Shown piece by piece: positions 23,514 to 34,518 of a DNA stretch of 64,000 nt (positions are counted from its first letter, which is position 1; each line of letters begins with the position of its first letter). The position numbers and the translations under genes are program-made. Under the pieces are notes generated by a model, which worked only from the letters and a program-made list of their open reading frames with translations, made no database searches and was not told where the DNA came from. Origin of the DNA: Heligmosomoides polygyrus polygyrus (lineage: Eukaryota > Nematoda > Chromadorea > Rhabditida > Heligmosomidae); NCBI GenBank assembly GCA_947396885.1, contig OX377202.1, positions 63,336,643-63,400,642 of the forward strand. The letters run 5' to 3'.

Positions 23514-23971
23514 GTTCCTGTTCACAAGGGAAGGATACCACGTGACCATGCCACTTTGAGACGAGATGAATATCGCAGGATGCGAATGGTGATCCCGAAT
23601 ACTTGCTCCATATCTGCTGAACGGAAACGGAGATGTACACCATTTTCGGTTTGCCTTCTGGGCCCACTGTCTGCGCGCAGAGCCCACCAATCAAAAGAAG
23701 ACGAGCTCAACTACGCTGGACAGGATTGCGGCAGTGTGGCGGCGGTGCATTAGGTAGAGGAGTGGCGTGAGAAGTAGAGGGGTTTGTTGTTCTTCGAGTC
23801 CCCTGAGGTGCACCACTTTTGCACCTCCTAAAACAGACCCGCCACTATCAAGCGAAGCGCTTTGTGTAAAATCGCAACGAAAAGGTAACCAGAAGAGAAA
23901 GATTCACAGAAGCTAATGGGCTTTCACGACTCCAGGCGTGGAAAAGTTTCTTCACTCAAGTATGGCCGTAA
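23514..23971. other. Unassigned stretch
   Basis: Short opposed frames at 23404-23753 have no motif. The minus frame reads moderately protein-like (VQQIWSKYSG, HLVSKWHGHVV) but lacks supporting splice sites. Confidence 0.35.
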
Positions 23972-24125
23972 CGAGGGGTGTGTGAAAACGAAATTTTAAA
24001 TTTCGTAAATCGTAAATCGTAAGAGTCGCCTTACCTGTAGCGTAGTACAACAAAATTTCCAGAGGGATTTTTTCTGCTAATGTTAACCAGATGTGATTCA
24101 GTAATTATGTGTCGCGTTATTTTCA
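23972..24125 (+). repeat. CGTAAATCGTAAAT repeat family, subfamily A, left end
   Basis: The sequence starts GGGGTGTGTGAAAACGAAAT, carries CGTAAATCGTAAATCGTAAG and continues collinear with the reverse complement of 54760-54907 for about 150 bp. The terminal GGGGTG resembles hAT ends, but no opposite end is found nearby. Confidence 0.65.
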
Positions 24126-24976
24126 GTTCAAGCTGAACAGTTTCCTTACCAAACTATTTTCCCTTTTCACGTCTTCATACTAGTCAGACATCTTTCAAAT
24201 TAAACTTTACAAGTTCCAAGACAGCCGACAAAGCTGTAGATGGAAAAACTTTACTTTAGCCTAGCATGACATTCCAACAAACCCCTGCATCGTTTGAATA
24301 TTCATTAAATTCCTAGCTTATTATCAATTTTTTAGCTTGCGTATTAATCTAGCAACAGCGAGAGGCCGCTGTCAAAATTAAAATTGAAAAATTATTTTAG
24401 CACTAACCAATACGGAGAAAACAGCAACTGTGCATGTCGCAATCAGGGATGGGCGGAATTTCTGTTTTCTGTTTTCTGTTTTCTGATTTTCTGGCCATTT
24501 TGGGCAAATTTTTTCTGTTTTCTGTTTTCTGGGAAAATGGCCAAAAATTGGCCAGAAAACAGAAAATAGAGTCGCGAACAAAATTTTTTCACAGAAATCC
24601 TATGAAAAAAATTCAAAAGTATCATAGAATAGTGAGCTTCATTCCAAAATAGTGTTTCTAGAGTATCTTAAATGGCAAGCATGTAGCGTTTTTGAATGCT
24701 CATGTAGCAATTGCGCCATATACTCATGGACTATCCCACATGTTTGCTTGATTGATTGTGCAGGTGCTGCTGGCAAGGAGTTTCTTCATCGGACGTTTTC
24801 CGACTTTCATAATTTGGCTTTGTATTCTTTTCCATATTAACAGTAGTTTGGACCATCTACGATCACTAAAAATCTTGTATTAAAACTATAAAACTAGTAT
24901 TTTGAGAAGTACTAAAATAAGTATTAACTAACCACTTGTCTTAGAGTTACTGTGGGTAGGGTTATTCTCCACCCCC

Positions 24977-25656
24977 GGAAACTCGTCCGTTCCTCATGAA
25001 CATCGTCTTCGTAAGATTCAGCTGCAGTCCAACGTTCCCACATACACGGTCGAAGCCAACAAGCATCTGCTCCGCCTGGCTAGCGCTCGGTGTTATGAGC
25101 ACGATGTCATCAGCAAACCGAAGATGGTCAGTTGCCGGCCGTCGACCTTCACTCCATGTATTCCCATTCTAGTTCGCGCATGGCGTTTTCGAGCTGAAGA
25201 GCTTCGAAGATATGGAATTCCACTGCCGAACCCCTCTCTTCACGTCGATGACGACGTCGTTGTAGAATGGTGAGATCTTGGTCGTGAATCCACTGTACAG
25301 CTCTCGAAGGACTCTGGTGTACAGAGTAGGAACACTCTGAGTGAGCACGGCTTAGACGACCGCTTCAGTTTCGACAGAGTCGAACTCCTTCTTCAGGTCG
25401 ATGAAGGTAAACCATAGCGGCAGCTTGAACTCTCGCGACACTTCGATGAGCTTCGTGTATGTGGTCGATCATGCTGAATCCTCTCCGAAATCCTGCTTGC
25501 TCGCATGGCTGTCCTTCGTCCAGCGTTCTGCTAATACTATTCAGGATCACTCGAGTGAACATCTTGTAGACTACAGGCAGCAGGCAGATCAGGCGATAGT
25601 TGCTAACGTCGTGCACTCCTGTACAGAAAGGTGTTTTGCTGGCCTTCCACTGAGAT
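24977..25656 (-). pseudogene. RTE-family LINE fragment inside hAT-A
   Basis: On the minus strand it matches the complete RTE from about residue 510 to 745, from the region before the RT fingers (RLICLLPVVYKMFTRVIL) past the position of FADD to the TMFMRNG block. It is both 5' and 3' truncated and contains frameshifts. It lies wholly within the hAT-A ends. Confidence 0.85.
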
Positions 25657-25685
25657 GTTATATGATATGTAGATCTGAGGAGAAA

Positions 25686-25702
25686 TAATAATAATAATAA
25701 TG
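25686..25702. repeat. (AAT)n microsatellite
   Basis: A short run of AATAATAAT units lies just outside the RTE fragment. Confidence 0.8.
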
Positions 25703-26543
25703 TGATGGAGAGGGTAATGCTCGGTCTCTATTATATGGTGTCTTCGCTTTCAAGGAAGCACCTTCACCCAAGATCTGCTATGCTGACAGCCCTTCAGTCG
25801 CAATTTCGTGTTGTTCTGTGAAATATCAAGCCAATACACAACATTTTTAGTCGGCTAAGTAGTAACTAGGTGCTGTTAAGAGCATTGGTAAGTTGGCCTG
25901 AAAACTTTCAGCTGCACGGAAACTAGGACACTTACAAGGAAAGGTATTCTCGATGAACAAGACGAATTAGGAAAATAGATTCTGGCGCAGCCAGTATTAC
26001 TCAAAAAACCTCTGCACAGCTTTAGAGTATGTTGCGAGTGTCTACAAACTCAAGCAATTGTATTGAAACATACAAACAGTGATTACTGAGCCTTCATCGT
26101 GTTCGGTACTCTAAAAGGCCAGTTTCTTACTAGTGGGACCGTTCTCTAATTGAGGCGTTAGCGGTGAAACGGAGCTGATAAGTAATGTAGTATAGTTCAA
26201 GTGTCGAGATTCCTAGGATCTATCAGTCCAGATTTACAACATGCTGATTGCAGTGCACTGGAGTTTAATAGAAATTTTTATAAACGCTTGCAAATTGAAA
26301 CGCTGGTCTACGACTACATTTCTGGTCATACAAAAGCATTTGCTACTGGAAATATGGATCATTAGGTAAAATAATTAGGTCGTTTGATAATTTCAAAATT
26401 TTCTGTATTCTGTTTTCTGTTTTCTGATTTTCTGGCGTTTTTGGCTTTTCTGTTTTCTGATTTCTGTTTTCTGACGAAGGCGATTTTCTGTTTTCTGTTT
26501 TCTGGGAAAATTTTCAAAATTTCCGCCCATCCCTGGTCGCAAT

Positions 26544-27789
26544 CCAACAAACATACTGAGTCATACGACGGGTTGCAGCATGCATTCAGAGTGAACACAT
26601 GGCGCAATCCCATCGTGTGACGCGCTGAAAGTTCGGAGCTTTTCCATAATTTGAAATTAGACCATGAGCATTGTCATAGCAGACGGATAAGAGGGTTTCG
26701 GCCGGCAAAACAGTATGACCTTGGTCAGTGGTGAAATGACCATACTTCTTGTACAACGTTTGTAGTCGTTTTAAAATGGGAAGGTCAGCGTATTCCTTAA
26801 GGTAACCCTCTTAGGGCATCCTCAGTTTGATTCCATAGACAAGACAATCTCGATTACGAAGGTGTCTAGTTTGATTTGAAAGTAATTCTACTTGATCTAT
26901 GAGTGCGAACGCGGAAGAAGTTAAAACAGGATCAGTTTGAGCTTGCAGAAGTTCATTGCAAACACAGGAAGTGGAATAGACCGCTACAGGAAGGTAGAGG
27001 CACAGAGGGTTCCAAGAAATAACCTCGGCGCAATGTTTGAATTCAGAAGCTCTGCTAATTGTAGAGAGATTGGAGCAAAAGCATTTCGCAACTTTAAAAG
27101 TGCTCACAAGATCTGAACCATGGTTCGACAATATCAGCTATCGGGGGAGGGAGAGGAGCAGCCTGAGCCTACCTATAGCACTGGCTTTCTACGCAAGTCT
27201 GCCTGCACATGTCCGATTTTTCCGAAGACTACTGCAATACTACACTTCTATTTGGTAATTTTCTGCACTCGTTCGAGCTGCTCTTCATCAGTTCCGTAAC
27301 GAACGTTTGCTCCGACAGTCTACAGCATCCTAAACAGATCAGATAGGGATATGACCATAAGCTCAATCACACCAGCGAAAAGGGAGATCAGAACTGCCAA
27401 AACCAGTTCAAGCTTTTTTGAAACGCTACGCACTTGGTTTTACAGCTCTTTGAGCATCAATATGCTCTTCCGCCCCATGAACTACAATGCAGACCGACAG
27501 AAACATCAGTGATTTATCATTTCCACATGAAAACAGCAACTTTCTGGACCCGCGTCCAGTCCCGAACGATGTTCGATCGTGGACTTGCGTCAATTCAATT
27601 AGTCAGCTTTAGCATCAATATATTATAAACAAATTGACTAGACCTCACTATGTACATAGCAAACAAGACGTGGATCTAGAAGGCTCTTCTCTGCTCCTCT
27701 AGGAAACTGATAGTTGGATTCGAGAATCCTTTGCACAGGACAGTGTCTTCTACCACAGTAGCATATTTGAGTATCAAAAAAAGAACTCT
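26544..27789. other. Unassigned stretch
   Basis: Only short frames are present (26811-27131 on minus, 27037-27258 on plus), with no motif or splice support. No inverted-repeat element is visible. Confidence 0.45.
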
Positions 27790-28014
27790 GAAAGGGAGTG
27801 GTAATGAGCGATAAAAGGGACCATTAGAGTGGGCACATCTTTATAACCCGGTCTAGATAAATTTGGACGCCTGTTGTTGATCAAAGACCATATTTACAAA
27901 AATTTACGATTTACGACCCAAAATGTCGCAAATCGTGAATCGTAAAAAATTCGGCAAAAATAGCCGTAAATTGTAAAATAGTAAATCGTAAATCATAATT
28001 ACGCACACCCCTGG
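27790..28014 (-). repeat. CGTAAATCGTAAAT repeat family, subfamily B, copy 1
   Basis: Reverse-complemented, it starts CAGGGGTGTGCGTAATTATG and is collinear with 49736-49955 over about 220 bp, including the CTTTGATCAACAAC block and the CACTCTAAT block. It is dense in GTAAATCGTAAAT words. The terminus suggests a hAT-type element, but only one end is present. Confidence 0.75.
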
Positions 28015-29550
28015 CGGTAACCCATCGTAATCAGTTCAAAATCTAAAAGCGAATCTCTTATCAATAAGCAGCGGCTTAAAAACTGCTGGGTCGAAGTTCG
28101 GACGAAATCGATGACCCCACCGCCCCAGGGTGGTGGGTGATCAATGCCTTGAATATACCAACTCCCTTAAGTGAAGAGTTTTGCAAACGAATTAAATCAA
28201 AATGTGGGCCTCATAGTTGAGAGGGGGCAACTGCCGGTTTCAGTGGAGGGGAGTGCAGAATTGCCTCATCCACCTAGACAAGATTGCAAATTTGCACAAA
28301 TTCCCAGGCAAGACAATATTCGCCTTCCCCTTCATCGAAGCGAAGTAAACTATGCTGCTAACTAGCGTTTTCCTCACCACGCTCCTCATCTGAACATGTG
28401 AGATTATCCTTTTGATATCTCTTTTGCCTAGCTCAACGCTCCCGTACTGGTTAGAGGCGACTTTTGTTTCATACAACGAGCATCCGGATCAAAATGCGTA
28501 TCTGAGGCGTCATACAACGTGCGTCGGCGATTCAGAAGACGAGCAGCAGTCAGCATGTCCAGGCAAGACAAAATTGCAAAAGTCGCCTTCTCCTTCGACA
28601 GCTCCACTTTATCGAAGCGAAAAGGCGAGTAAAGATCGGGCAGCGGGGTGAAAATGCTAACGTGACAACAGTAGGTAACATTCAGAGAGAGAGAAAGAGA
28701 GAGAGAGAGACTGTACATGCTTCCCACTCGCCTAACAATCGGGCTTCTTCTCGCAAAACAAAGTCGTCCGTAGGATGGCAGCCGACTCAAGAGTGCTTGG
28801 CACTTCGGCGTTTGTATCTATTTGAATGTCGGCCGGTAGGAGTGTTGAGCCCCGGCTGCGAGTGGCTGCCTTCTCCAAATAACGTGATAGGTCTTCCATT
28901 CGCCTGCTCCGCCGTTCGCGGTGAGAACGAATCCTATCAGCTCCTGCTGGTGTGCCGCTAATGTGACGTTGGGTAGTCCCAATAGAATTGATGAGGTGAG
29001 GTTTTTGCGGGTTTACAACTAGAAGAAATCTGTCATCGTTCGACGTTGGTGCGTTGTGGGTTCTGGCAAAAAGCCCGCGGCCAACTGCTCTTGGATTGTT
29101 GATAGGGGCGGTGAAAAAGCGCATTTTATGAGCATCACCACGGCAGGTCACACGCCGTTCAGCACGCATAGAGCAGAAATTACATCTTCTGCCTACAAGT
29201 CTTCTGTGGGGTGCAATTTGCATGCAATGCTTACAAGTTGCTTCTGCATACGCACAACTTAACCACCTTGGAGTTTTTTGTTCAAACTTTGCAGGATGAT
29301 CGTGCTGAGACAGAGCTTAACAATATTCCAAATTGACCTCACACATTAGCACACCTATGCGACTGATTGTGAGATCGTTTGTAAGTCTAATACGATTGCG
29401 CCACGTTTTCCAGAAGACTCGCTATAAATGCTATCTGATTTCTTCCGAACAGTACCTGCGAAGCTGAAGCCCACAGTGCCTAATGTTTTGCGCTCCACTG
29501 GTAGGTCATCCCCCACAATTCACCGTCGAAGCAAAGAGTTGGGAGACTTA
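28015..29550. other. Unassigned stretch with a GA microsatellite
   Basis: The part 28684-28710 is a (GA)n tract. The longest frame, 163 codons at 28732-29223 (-), has no recognisable motif and is opposed by plus-strand frames. No repeats shared with the rest of the window were noticed. Confidence 0.4.
28684..28710. repeat. (GA)n microsatellite
   Basis: A near-uninterrupted GA dinucleotide run with a single GAAA interruption. Confidence 0.85.
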
Positions 29551-29691
29551 AGGCCCCACACACTTCTGCAGCAACGCCGCGGCCCTATCCTTAACCATAG
29601 GAGAGGGACGCAGAGCTCGCCGCCGCCGGCGTGCCTGCCCTATCCTTAATCATAGCGACGAGCGGTGTTGCCGCAGAAGTGTGTGGGGCCT
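29551..29691. mobile_element. 141-bp MITE with TTA duplication (PIF/Harbinger-like)
   Basis: The ends AGGCCCCACACACTTCTGC and GCAGAAGTGTGTGGGGCCT are perfect inverted repeats, flanked by TTA on both sides (29548-29550, 29692-29694). A 3-bp TWA duplication is typical of PIF/Harbinger. Two CCCTATCCTTAA.CATAG segments lie inside as direct repeats. No coding content. Confidence 0.85.
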
Positions 29692-29769
29692 TTAGTTAAT
29701 CTAATAGAGAACCGAAAGTGGAATCTACATAACGGTCGTTCTGGGACAACTCATTGCTTCTAAATCTTG

Positions 29770-29970
29770 CAGCCAGCCTCCTGTCCTTGACGCGAACACA
29801 TCTACCCACGCGATGCCCACACAGGTAGTATGTATGACCCAGTCGAACATTGCAGGGGCAAGGCGTCCATCCACTAGAACCTGTCTGCGCCTCTGGGCTG
29901 TACACGACCACCTTTGGTTCGCAACGCATTTCACTACGCCAAGATGCCCCACGTACCTTAACACAAGCGG
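29770..29970 (-). repeat. Fragment of the RTE 5' region
   Basis: Reverse-complemented, this aligns with 50834-51040 of the complete RTE upstream region. It shares GCCGCTTGT, CACGTGG-like and GTGTAC.GCCCAGAG blocks. In one frame both copies encode VY.PE.Q.G..GWTPC.C. Identity is roughly two thirds over the best 110 bp by eye. No reverse transcriptase sequence is attached. Confidence 0.65.
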
Positions 29971-30254
29971 CGCTGTTATGGGCGCTTGAGACGTGAGGAT
30001 TGCTTCTTCCTCTTTCACCGTTATGGGGGGTTCAGTGGGTTGCGGAAATATACAAGGATAACAGAAGAGTGGATGAGTTGGCTTTATTGAGGAACGTCGC
30101 TCCTCTAAGCGTACAGGTGAACGTCTGCTAGGGCCAGGCACACCTAGCTTGGGTGCAGCGAGGTCCCGCCCCTTTACTACCGTATGAGCATCACCGGAGT
30201 CGGTGATAGGCGCTGTGATTCATTTAAGGAGGGAGTCTGGAAACTCACTAAGGA
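29971..30254. other. Short unassigned stretch
   Basis: Nothing recognised between the RTE 5' fragment and the next foldback element. Confidence 0.4.
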
Positions 30255-30262
30255 GGAATATG

Positions 30263-30466
30263 GGTACTTGGTAAGCAAGGGGCCCGTGGTGCCGTGGGGT
30301 TGCCGGGAAATATGTTAACGCGGCAAATCCACGGCACCACGGAGCCGGTACATATGAAGCACCCGTCCTCGGGTGCCGTGGGTTGCTGCGTTTCCGTTGC
30401 CGTTGCCGCGTTAACATGTTTCCCGGCAGCGCCACGGCACCACGGGCCCTCTGCTTCATAAGTACC
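30263..30466. mobile_element. 204-bp foldback element with 8-bp duplication
   Basis: The ends GGTACTTGGTAAGC and its imperfect complement (GCTTCATAAGTACC) lead into long GC-rich arms (GGGCCCGTGGTGCCGTGG). An 8-bp duplication GGAATATG flanks it (30255-30262, 30467-30474). An extra partial arm copy (CACGGCACCACGGAGCCGGT) lies in the loop, so the element is a nested palindrome. An 8-bp duplication fits hAT-type insertion, though the ends are not hAT consensus. Confidence 0.8.
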
Positions 30467-30474
30467 GGAATATG

Positions 30475-30742
30475 CATTAGGGAACTCTGAATAATCATCA
30501 AAAATCCCATATTTTAATTCCTGTGCGATAATTCCTTCATTGTGTAAGAAGAAGGTGGAAGAAGGTTTTCCAAGGTTTTCACGGTGGATCTTTAATAGGA
30601 ACTAAGCGGTTCAAACCGGTTGTCGACCTACATGAATGCAGTGCGGGAAGAAATTCGACCCCACCAAATGCCTAGAGCCCTGAATTCCATAAAAAAACCC
30701 CAAATCCCCAAGCTGGAAAAGACATGTTCAGGACTTATCAGA
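30475..30742. other. Short unassigned stretch
   Basis: AT-rich sequence with no feature recognised. Confidence 0.4.
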
Positions 30743-31172
30743 AGACTGTCTCAGCTGTAGGTCGGAACGGCCCAAGTGTTGTATATCGGCAGAATCGCCC
30801 CTCTCTGGGAAACAACAAAATGCAAATATCTCGACCCCAATAAAACTCTGCGCAGAGGTAGGGAAGACGGAAGTTGGCGGCATTAGCCCTTTGCCTGCGT
30901 GCGGGGGCTGGAAACAACGATCACGGGGATTACGCCGCCCTCTACCCACTGCGCCACCACTACTCAATCGTCGTCGCTGTTTCCAGCCAACTTGAGCCCG
31001 CCCTTGCGCGCAGGCAGAGGTTAACGCCGCCAACGGCCCAGCTTCCGACGTATCTAACTCTGCGCAGAGCTGTAATGGGGTCGAGATATTTGCATTCTGT
31101 TGTTTCCCAGAGAGAAGCGATTCTGGCCATATACAACACTTAGGCTGTTCCGACCTACCGTTGGGATAGTCT
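30743..31172. mobile_element. 430-bp foldback element with about 180-bp arms
   Basis: The left arm (30743-30917) and right arm (30984-31172) are inverted copies sharing TAGGTCGGAAC, CAAGTGTTGTATA, TGGGAAACAACA.AATGCAAA, TATCTCGACCCCA and CTCTGCGCAGAG blocks. The outer ends are AGACTGTC and GATAGTCT. I could not identify a target duplication. The frames at 30728-31222 (-) and 30874-31143 (+) run through the palindrome and are not genes. Confidence 0.8.
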
Positions 31173-32211
31173 CCTTGTTGGTTCACTAGAAGTGCACCAT
31201 TCGGGCGCAGTCTGACGTACAAAGGACGTTCTAACCTTCCTCGGGAAACCAGATGCTATTTTGAAGACGTAGTGTCCTTATGGTCATTATAGATTCCAAA
31301 CAACGCATTTCAAACGTGCTTTAGGTGTTGTGCAGTGGGAAAAACTCCTTTAATGAATCTACTGAAGAGAAGATCGCTGCTGTCCATGCATTCTATTTCG
31401 AACGACATAGCCCGAGGCTCTCAAACCGACAACGTGGATGCATTTTTTGGCCCCATCACTCTATATATAACGCCTCTGTTAGAGCGCTGTATGCCTATAA
31501 GGTGAAAACCAAAGCAAATAATTGCCAGCCCTACAGAAACGATGCAAAAATGACTCACAAAACGACTTTCGTCAGGAGCAGCTTTACTTGAAATTCCACA
31601 CAGCGCATAGTTAAGTCGACCAGGCTTGGAAGAAATATCAGTAAACAAAGTGTTGGTTTTAGGATTCCTACGACTAGCCGGCATTTAAAAAACGATCTTC
31701 CCACATTTTCTTCATTCGAAAAAATGGTGGACATTATTCTACGAAATTCGGTCAACCTTAAGAACCAAGGTTCTAAAAAAATTCGAGTATCATTTTAATG
31801 GCTCGAGCTGCTAGAGCGTGGAATGAGCTGCCTCCTCCAATAACCCTGTCTTCCAAAAACATTCGCCGGGCAGGTTAGAAACTATAAGAGAAGAGGTCCT
31901 ATCTGATTCCGGCGACAGATTTTGCAGCGAATAATGTACCAGTAGAAAAGGCCTTCCATTTTAAGTGATTCATTGGAAGCAACCTCTTGGGAACTCAATA
32001 AAAAATAGCAGAACAAAATGAAGAACTTCGGTCTTTAGAATAGCAAGTTCATGTTAGCGTGTTTTGTGCAAATTTCCTAGTATACCTGTTTCTGCAGAGT
32101 AAATATTCGAATTTGTCAAATCAAATCTAAGGAAAGATTGAGGGAACTGACTTGTAAGGAAAAATGGAGGGAACTGACTTGTAGTCAAAGGATGCGTAAG
32201 CAAAGTTGAAT
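31173..32211 (+). other. Unassigned stretch with a possible LINE C-terminal remnant at 31560-31880
   Basis: Around 31745-31850 a plus-strand reading with shifts gives NLKNQGSKKIRVSF and then MARAARAWNELPPPI. This resembles the RxxxxWNxLP block near the C-terminus of Jockey/CR1-type LINE proteins. Evidence is limited to that motif, and the region is badly decayed. The rest is unassigned. Confidence 0.3.
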
Positions 32212-32213
32212 TA

Positions 32214-32945
32214 CAGGGTGCGTAAAAAGTATTGACGCACCTACGTTTTGATTCAGCTCCAGCTTTTTCTTTCTAACCCTCTAGGTTTTTGTGTGTTATT
32301 TTTGTTGTCTGTATTGTGCTCAAAAAACACTCACGAAAAAACTGAAGAAACATGATCGTCATCGTTACGGTGGCCCTTTTTTGTCTGTCACCCAAAGAGC
32401 TGAATATTTCCTTAACGAGAGAATTAGGCGCTGTTCGAAACGCTTAGTGAGGAAAGAGGTCAGCAACCCAAACGTCAGCCACGGCTCTGTCATAACAGAT
32501 GACGATTACAAGAGGTTCACGCACGTTAACGTTCAAATCCGAAATTATCAACCTCTGTCCGATAACGGTAAACAGATAACGCGCGCAGGTGTAGACAGCT
32601 TCTCAGACGAGCACAGCTTAAACAAGAATCCGCTGGATTACTCTTTTTAGGCAATTTTGGGGATTGAGGTCTGGGCTACTTTCAACAGAAGTGACCAGTC
32701 GCACAAGGCTACCCTGTTCAAAGCACGGAACGAAATGCAAGCAAGTGTTTGCGGCGCGTGCTCATGAATTTTTCCGTCGTTTTCGCTCCTGTATTCACAG
32801 TAAAGGAGCCAATGTCAATTACGACTTATTCTGTCGTGTTTGCAAGATCATTTTCCATATTTCTCAAATGAATATTTTAAAACTTACTGCGCAATACTAT
32901 TTCCACAACCGTCATTTAGTGCGTCAATACTTTTTACGCACCCTG
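32214..32945 (+). mobile_element. Internally deleted mariner/Tc1 element
   Basis: Perfect 27-bp inverted repeats (starting CAGGGTGCGTAAAAAGTA at 32214, ending ACTTTTTACGCACCCTG at 32945) are flanked by TA (32212-32213, 32946-32947). At 732 bp it is shorter than a full mariner of about 1.3 kb. Plus-strand frames inside (32291-32650 and 32664-32948) keep transposase-like pieces: a helix-turn-helix-like NERIRRCSKRLVRKE and SNPNVSHGSV, a linker LSDNGKQITRA, and the C-terminal RRFRSCIHSKGANVNYD, which resembles the terminal R.R..I..KG block of mariner transposases. The central catalytic part is missing or unrecognisable, so it is non-autonomous. Confidence 0.88.
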
Positions 32946-32947
32946 TA

Positions 32948-34518
32948 GAACTCTCTGTACCATGAAGTGAAAAAACTTTGAATTTATCTACCGACGTTGC
33001 TCTCCTCAGCTTTCCGCAAGATAGTGTTTAGAATTTTGATGCTATTTAGAAGTGTGGAGAGGTGAAAGCTACGAAAAAAACTTTCCATGATGTTTACTGA
33101 TTTCGATATTCGATGATTCCTGATTATGGTACGGAGATAGTTTCAGGTGAGGGAAAAGCAAGCTGCTCAGTGGTTGTCGAGCGACTGTATGGGATCCAAC
33201 TCGTGCTGTTGATTCAGAATGAGTGGAGCCATTAGCTGTTTCAAACCTTGCGTTTACAATGATGATTTGTTCACATAAATGTTAGAAAAGGGTAAGACGT
33301 CAACCGAATTGACTTTATAGTAACTAATTAATTATCCGTTTATCACAGCTTTTTATGGCACGTAGTAGCGCAACTGGAGAAGGCACCGGCTCCTGCATAG
33401 ATTGCAAATCGAGGCTCTTGGCGCCGGTCCCAACCACGGCTAACCAGGCTCTCCATCCCTCCCAGTTGGTGGCAATATTGTCTGAAAAGGATAGTACAAA
33501 GACTTTCCCACAAGCTGGACTTTCCCATTGCATAAGCCGAACACGTATTCAAATTGACGGCATTCCAAAGAAGTGAAATAGGGATGGACTGAAAGGGAGA
33601 CCGCGTCTTTTATCCATTCCTCTAATTTCTCAAGTAAACTTCCGCGAAAATTCCCCTGCAGTTCAAACGAGAGACTAAGGAAATCAAATACATTGAATGA
33701 TGGATCAAAAATGAGGAAGCCTGGAACAATGAGCCCTTAGTGTTGCTCTCCCTGAAAACTCACACAGGTTCGGGAGCGCGGTGAACTCAACAAATGCATT
33801 GAGACGAGGCAACGACTAAACTGCGCACGTACTTGTAAAACGAGCGAAATATTGATCAAGGAGTGAGCCGAGCTCGGATGGGCAGTGTTTAATTGGGAGT
33901 CGCCTGGAAACAGCGGGTAATACGCCTGCCGTTGATCGGGCTCGAAGACCAACCTCGACCGAATGAAGGTGGTCCTCAACTGGTTCTCCATTGCGTGTCT
34001 CCATTTTGCCATCATCAGTTAACTGACCAGAACATGCAATAGAAAGCACCTATAGTAGAACCTAGGGGAAAGAAAAAATAAATGAAAAACACGAGCGAAG
34101 GTGATCTCAGAAGAACTTCGCTACATACTACATATAACACGTGGGTGTATTTTTTACCCGTTTTATTGTCTTTGTGGACCATTTAAATGCTGTTCAGGTG
34201 CTAAGCCAACAGTGTTCGAAGAAGAAGACTCAGGTACGGTGCAAAGATTCAAGATTCTTTTTCATGCAGATTCAATATGCATTGTGAGGGCATAATGCTA
34301 CGGTGTGTTACATCCTAGCCTTCATCCGCAGAGCTGAAAGTGGAGTTTGCAACCAGCATGCAGCAGAACTTTCAACCAACTCACTCTGAAGAAAAAGCCT
34401 CCGAGAAACGATGGCGACAGCGAAGACCTGATCGTGCTCTCCAGGAAGCATGCGCATTTATGACAGAGTACCTTGCCCACGTCTCCACATAGTGGCCCTT
34501 GAATAGCCATAACTATTG
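32948..34518. other. Unassigned stretch
   Basis: Short frames only. The sequence AGTTTCAGGTGAGG near 33130 combines acceptor and donor words but is not linked to an open frame. No repeats recognised. Confidence 0.45.

Larger units (their letters stand above)
24444..26535. mobile_element. hAT-like non-autonomous transposon (hAT-A) carrying an RTE fragment
   Basis: Ends CAGGGATGGGCGGAA at 24444 and TTCCGCCCATCCCTG ending at 26535 are perfect inverted repeats, flanked by a perfect 8-bp duplication GTCGCAAT (24436-24443, 26536-26543). Subterminal zones (24460-24570, 26395-26510) are arrays of TTTTCTG words. No transposase is visible. The interior contains an inverted fragment of the RTE LINE (24977-25656) and an ATA microsatellite at 25686-25702. 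The CAGGG ends plus 8-bp duplication support hAT assignment. Confidence 0.92.
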
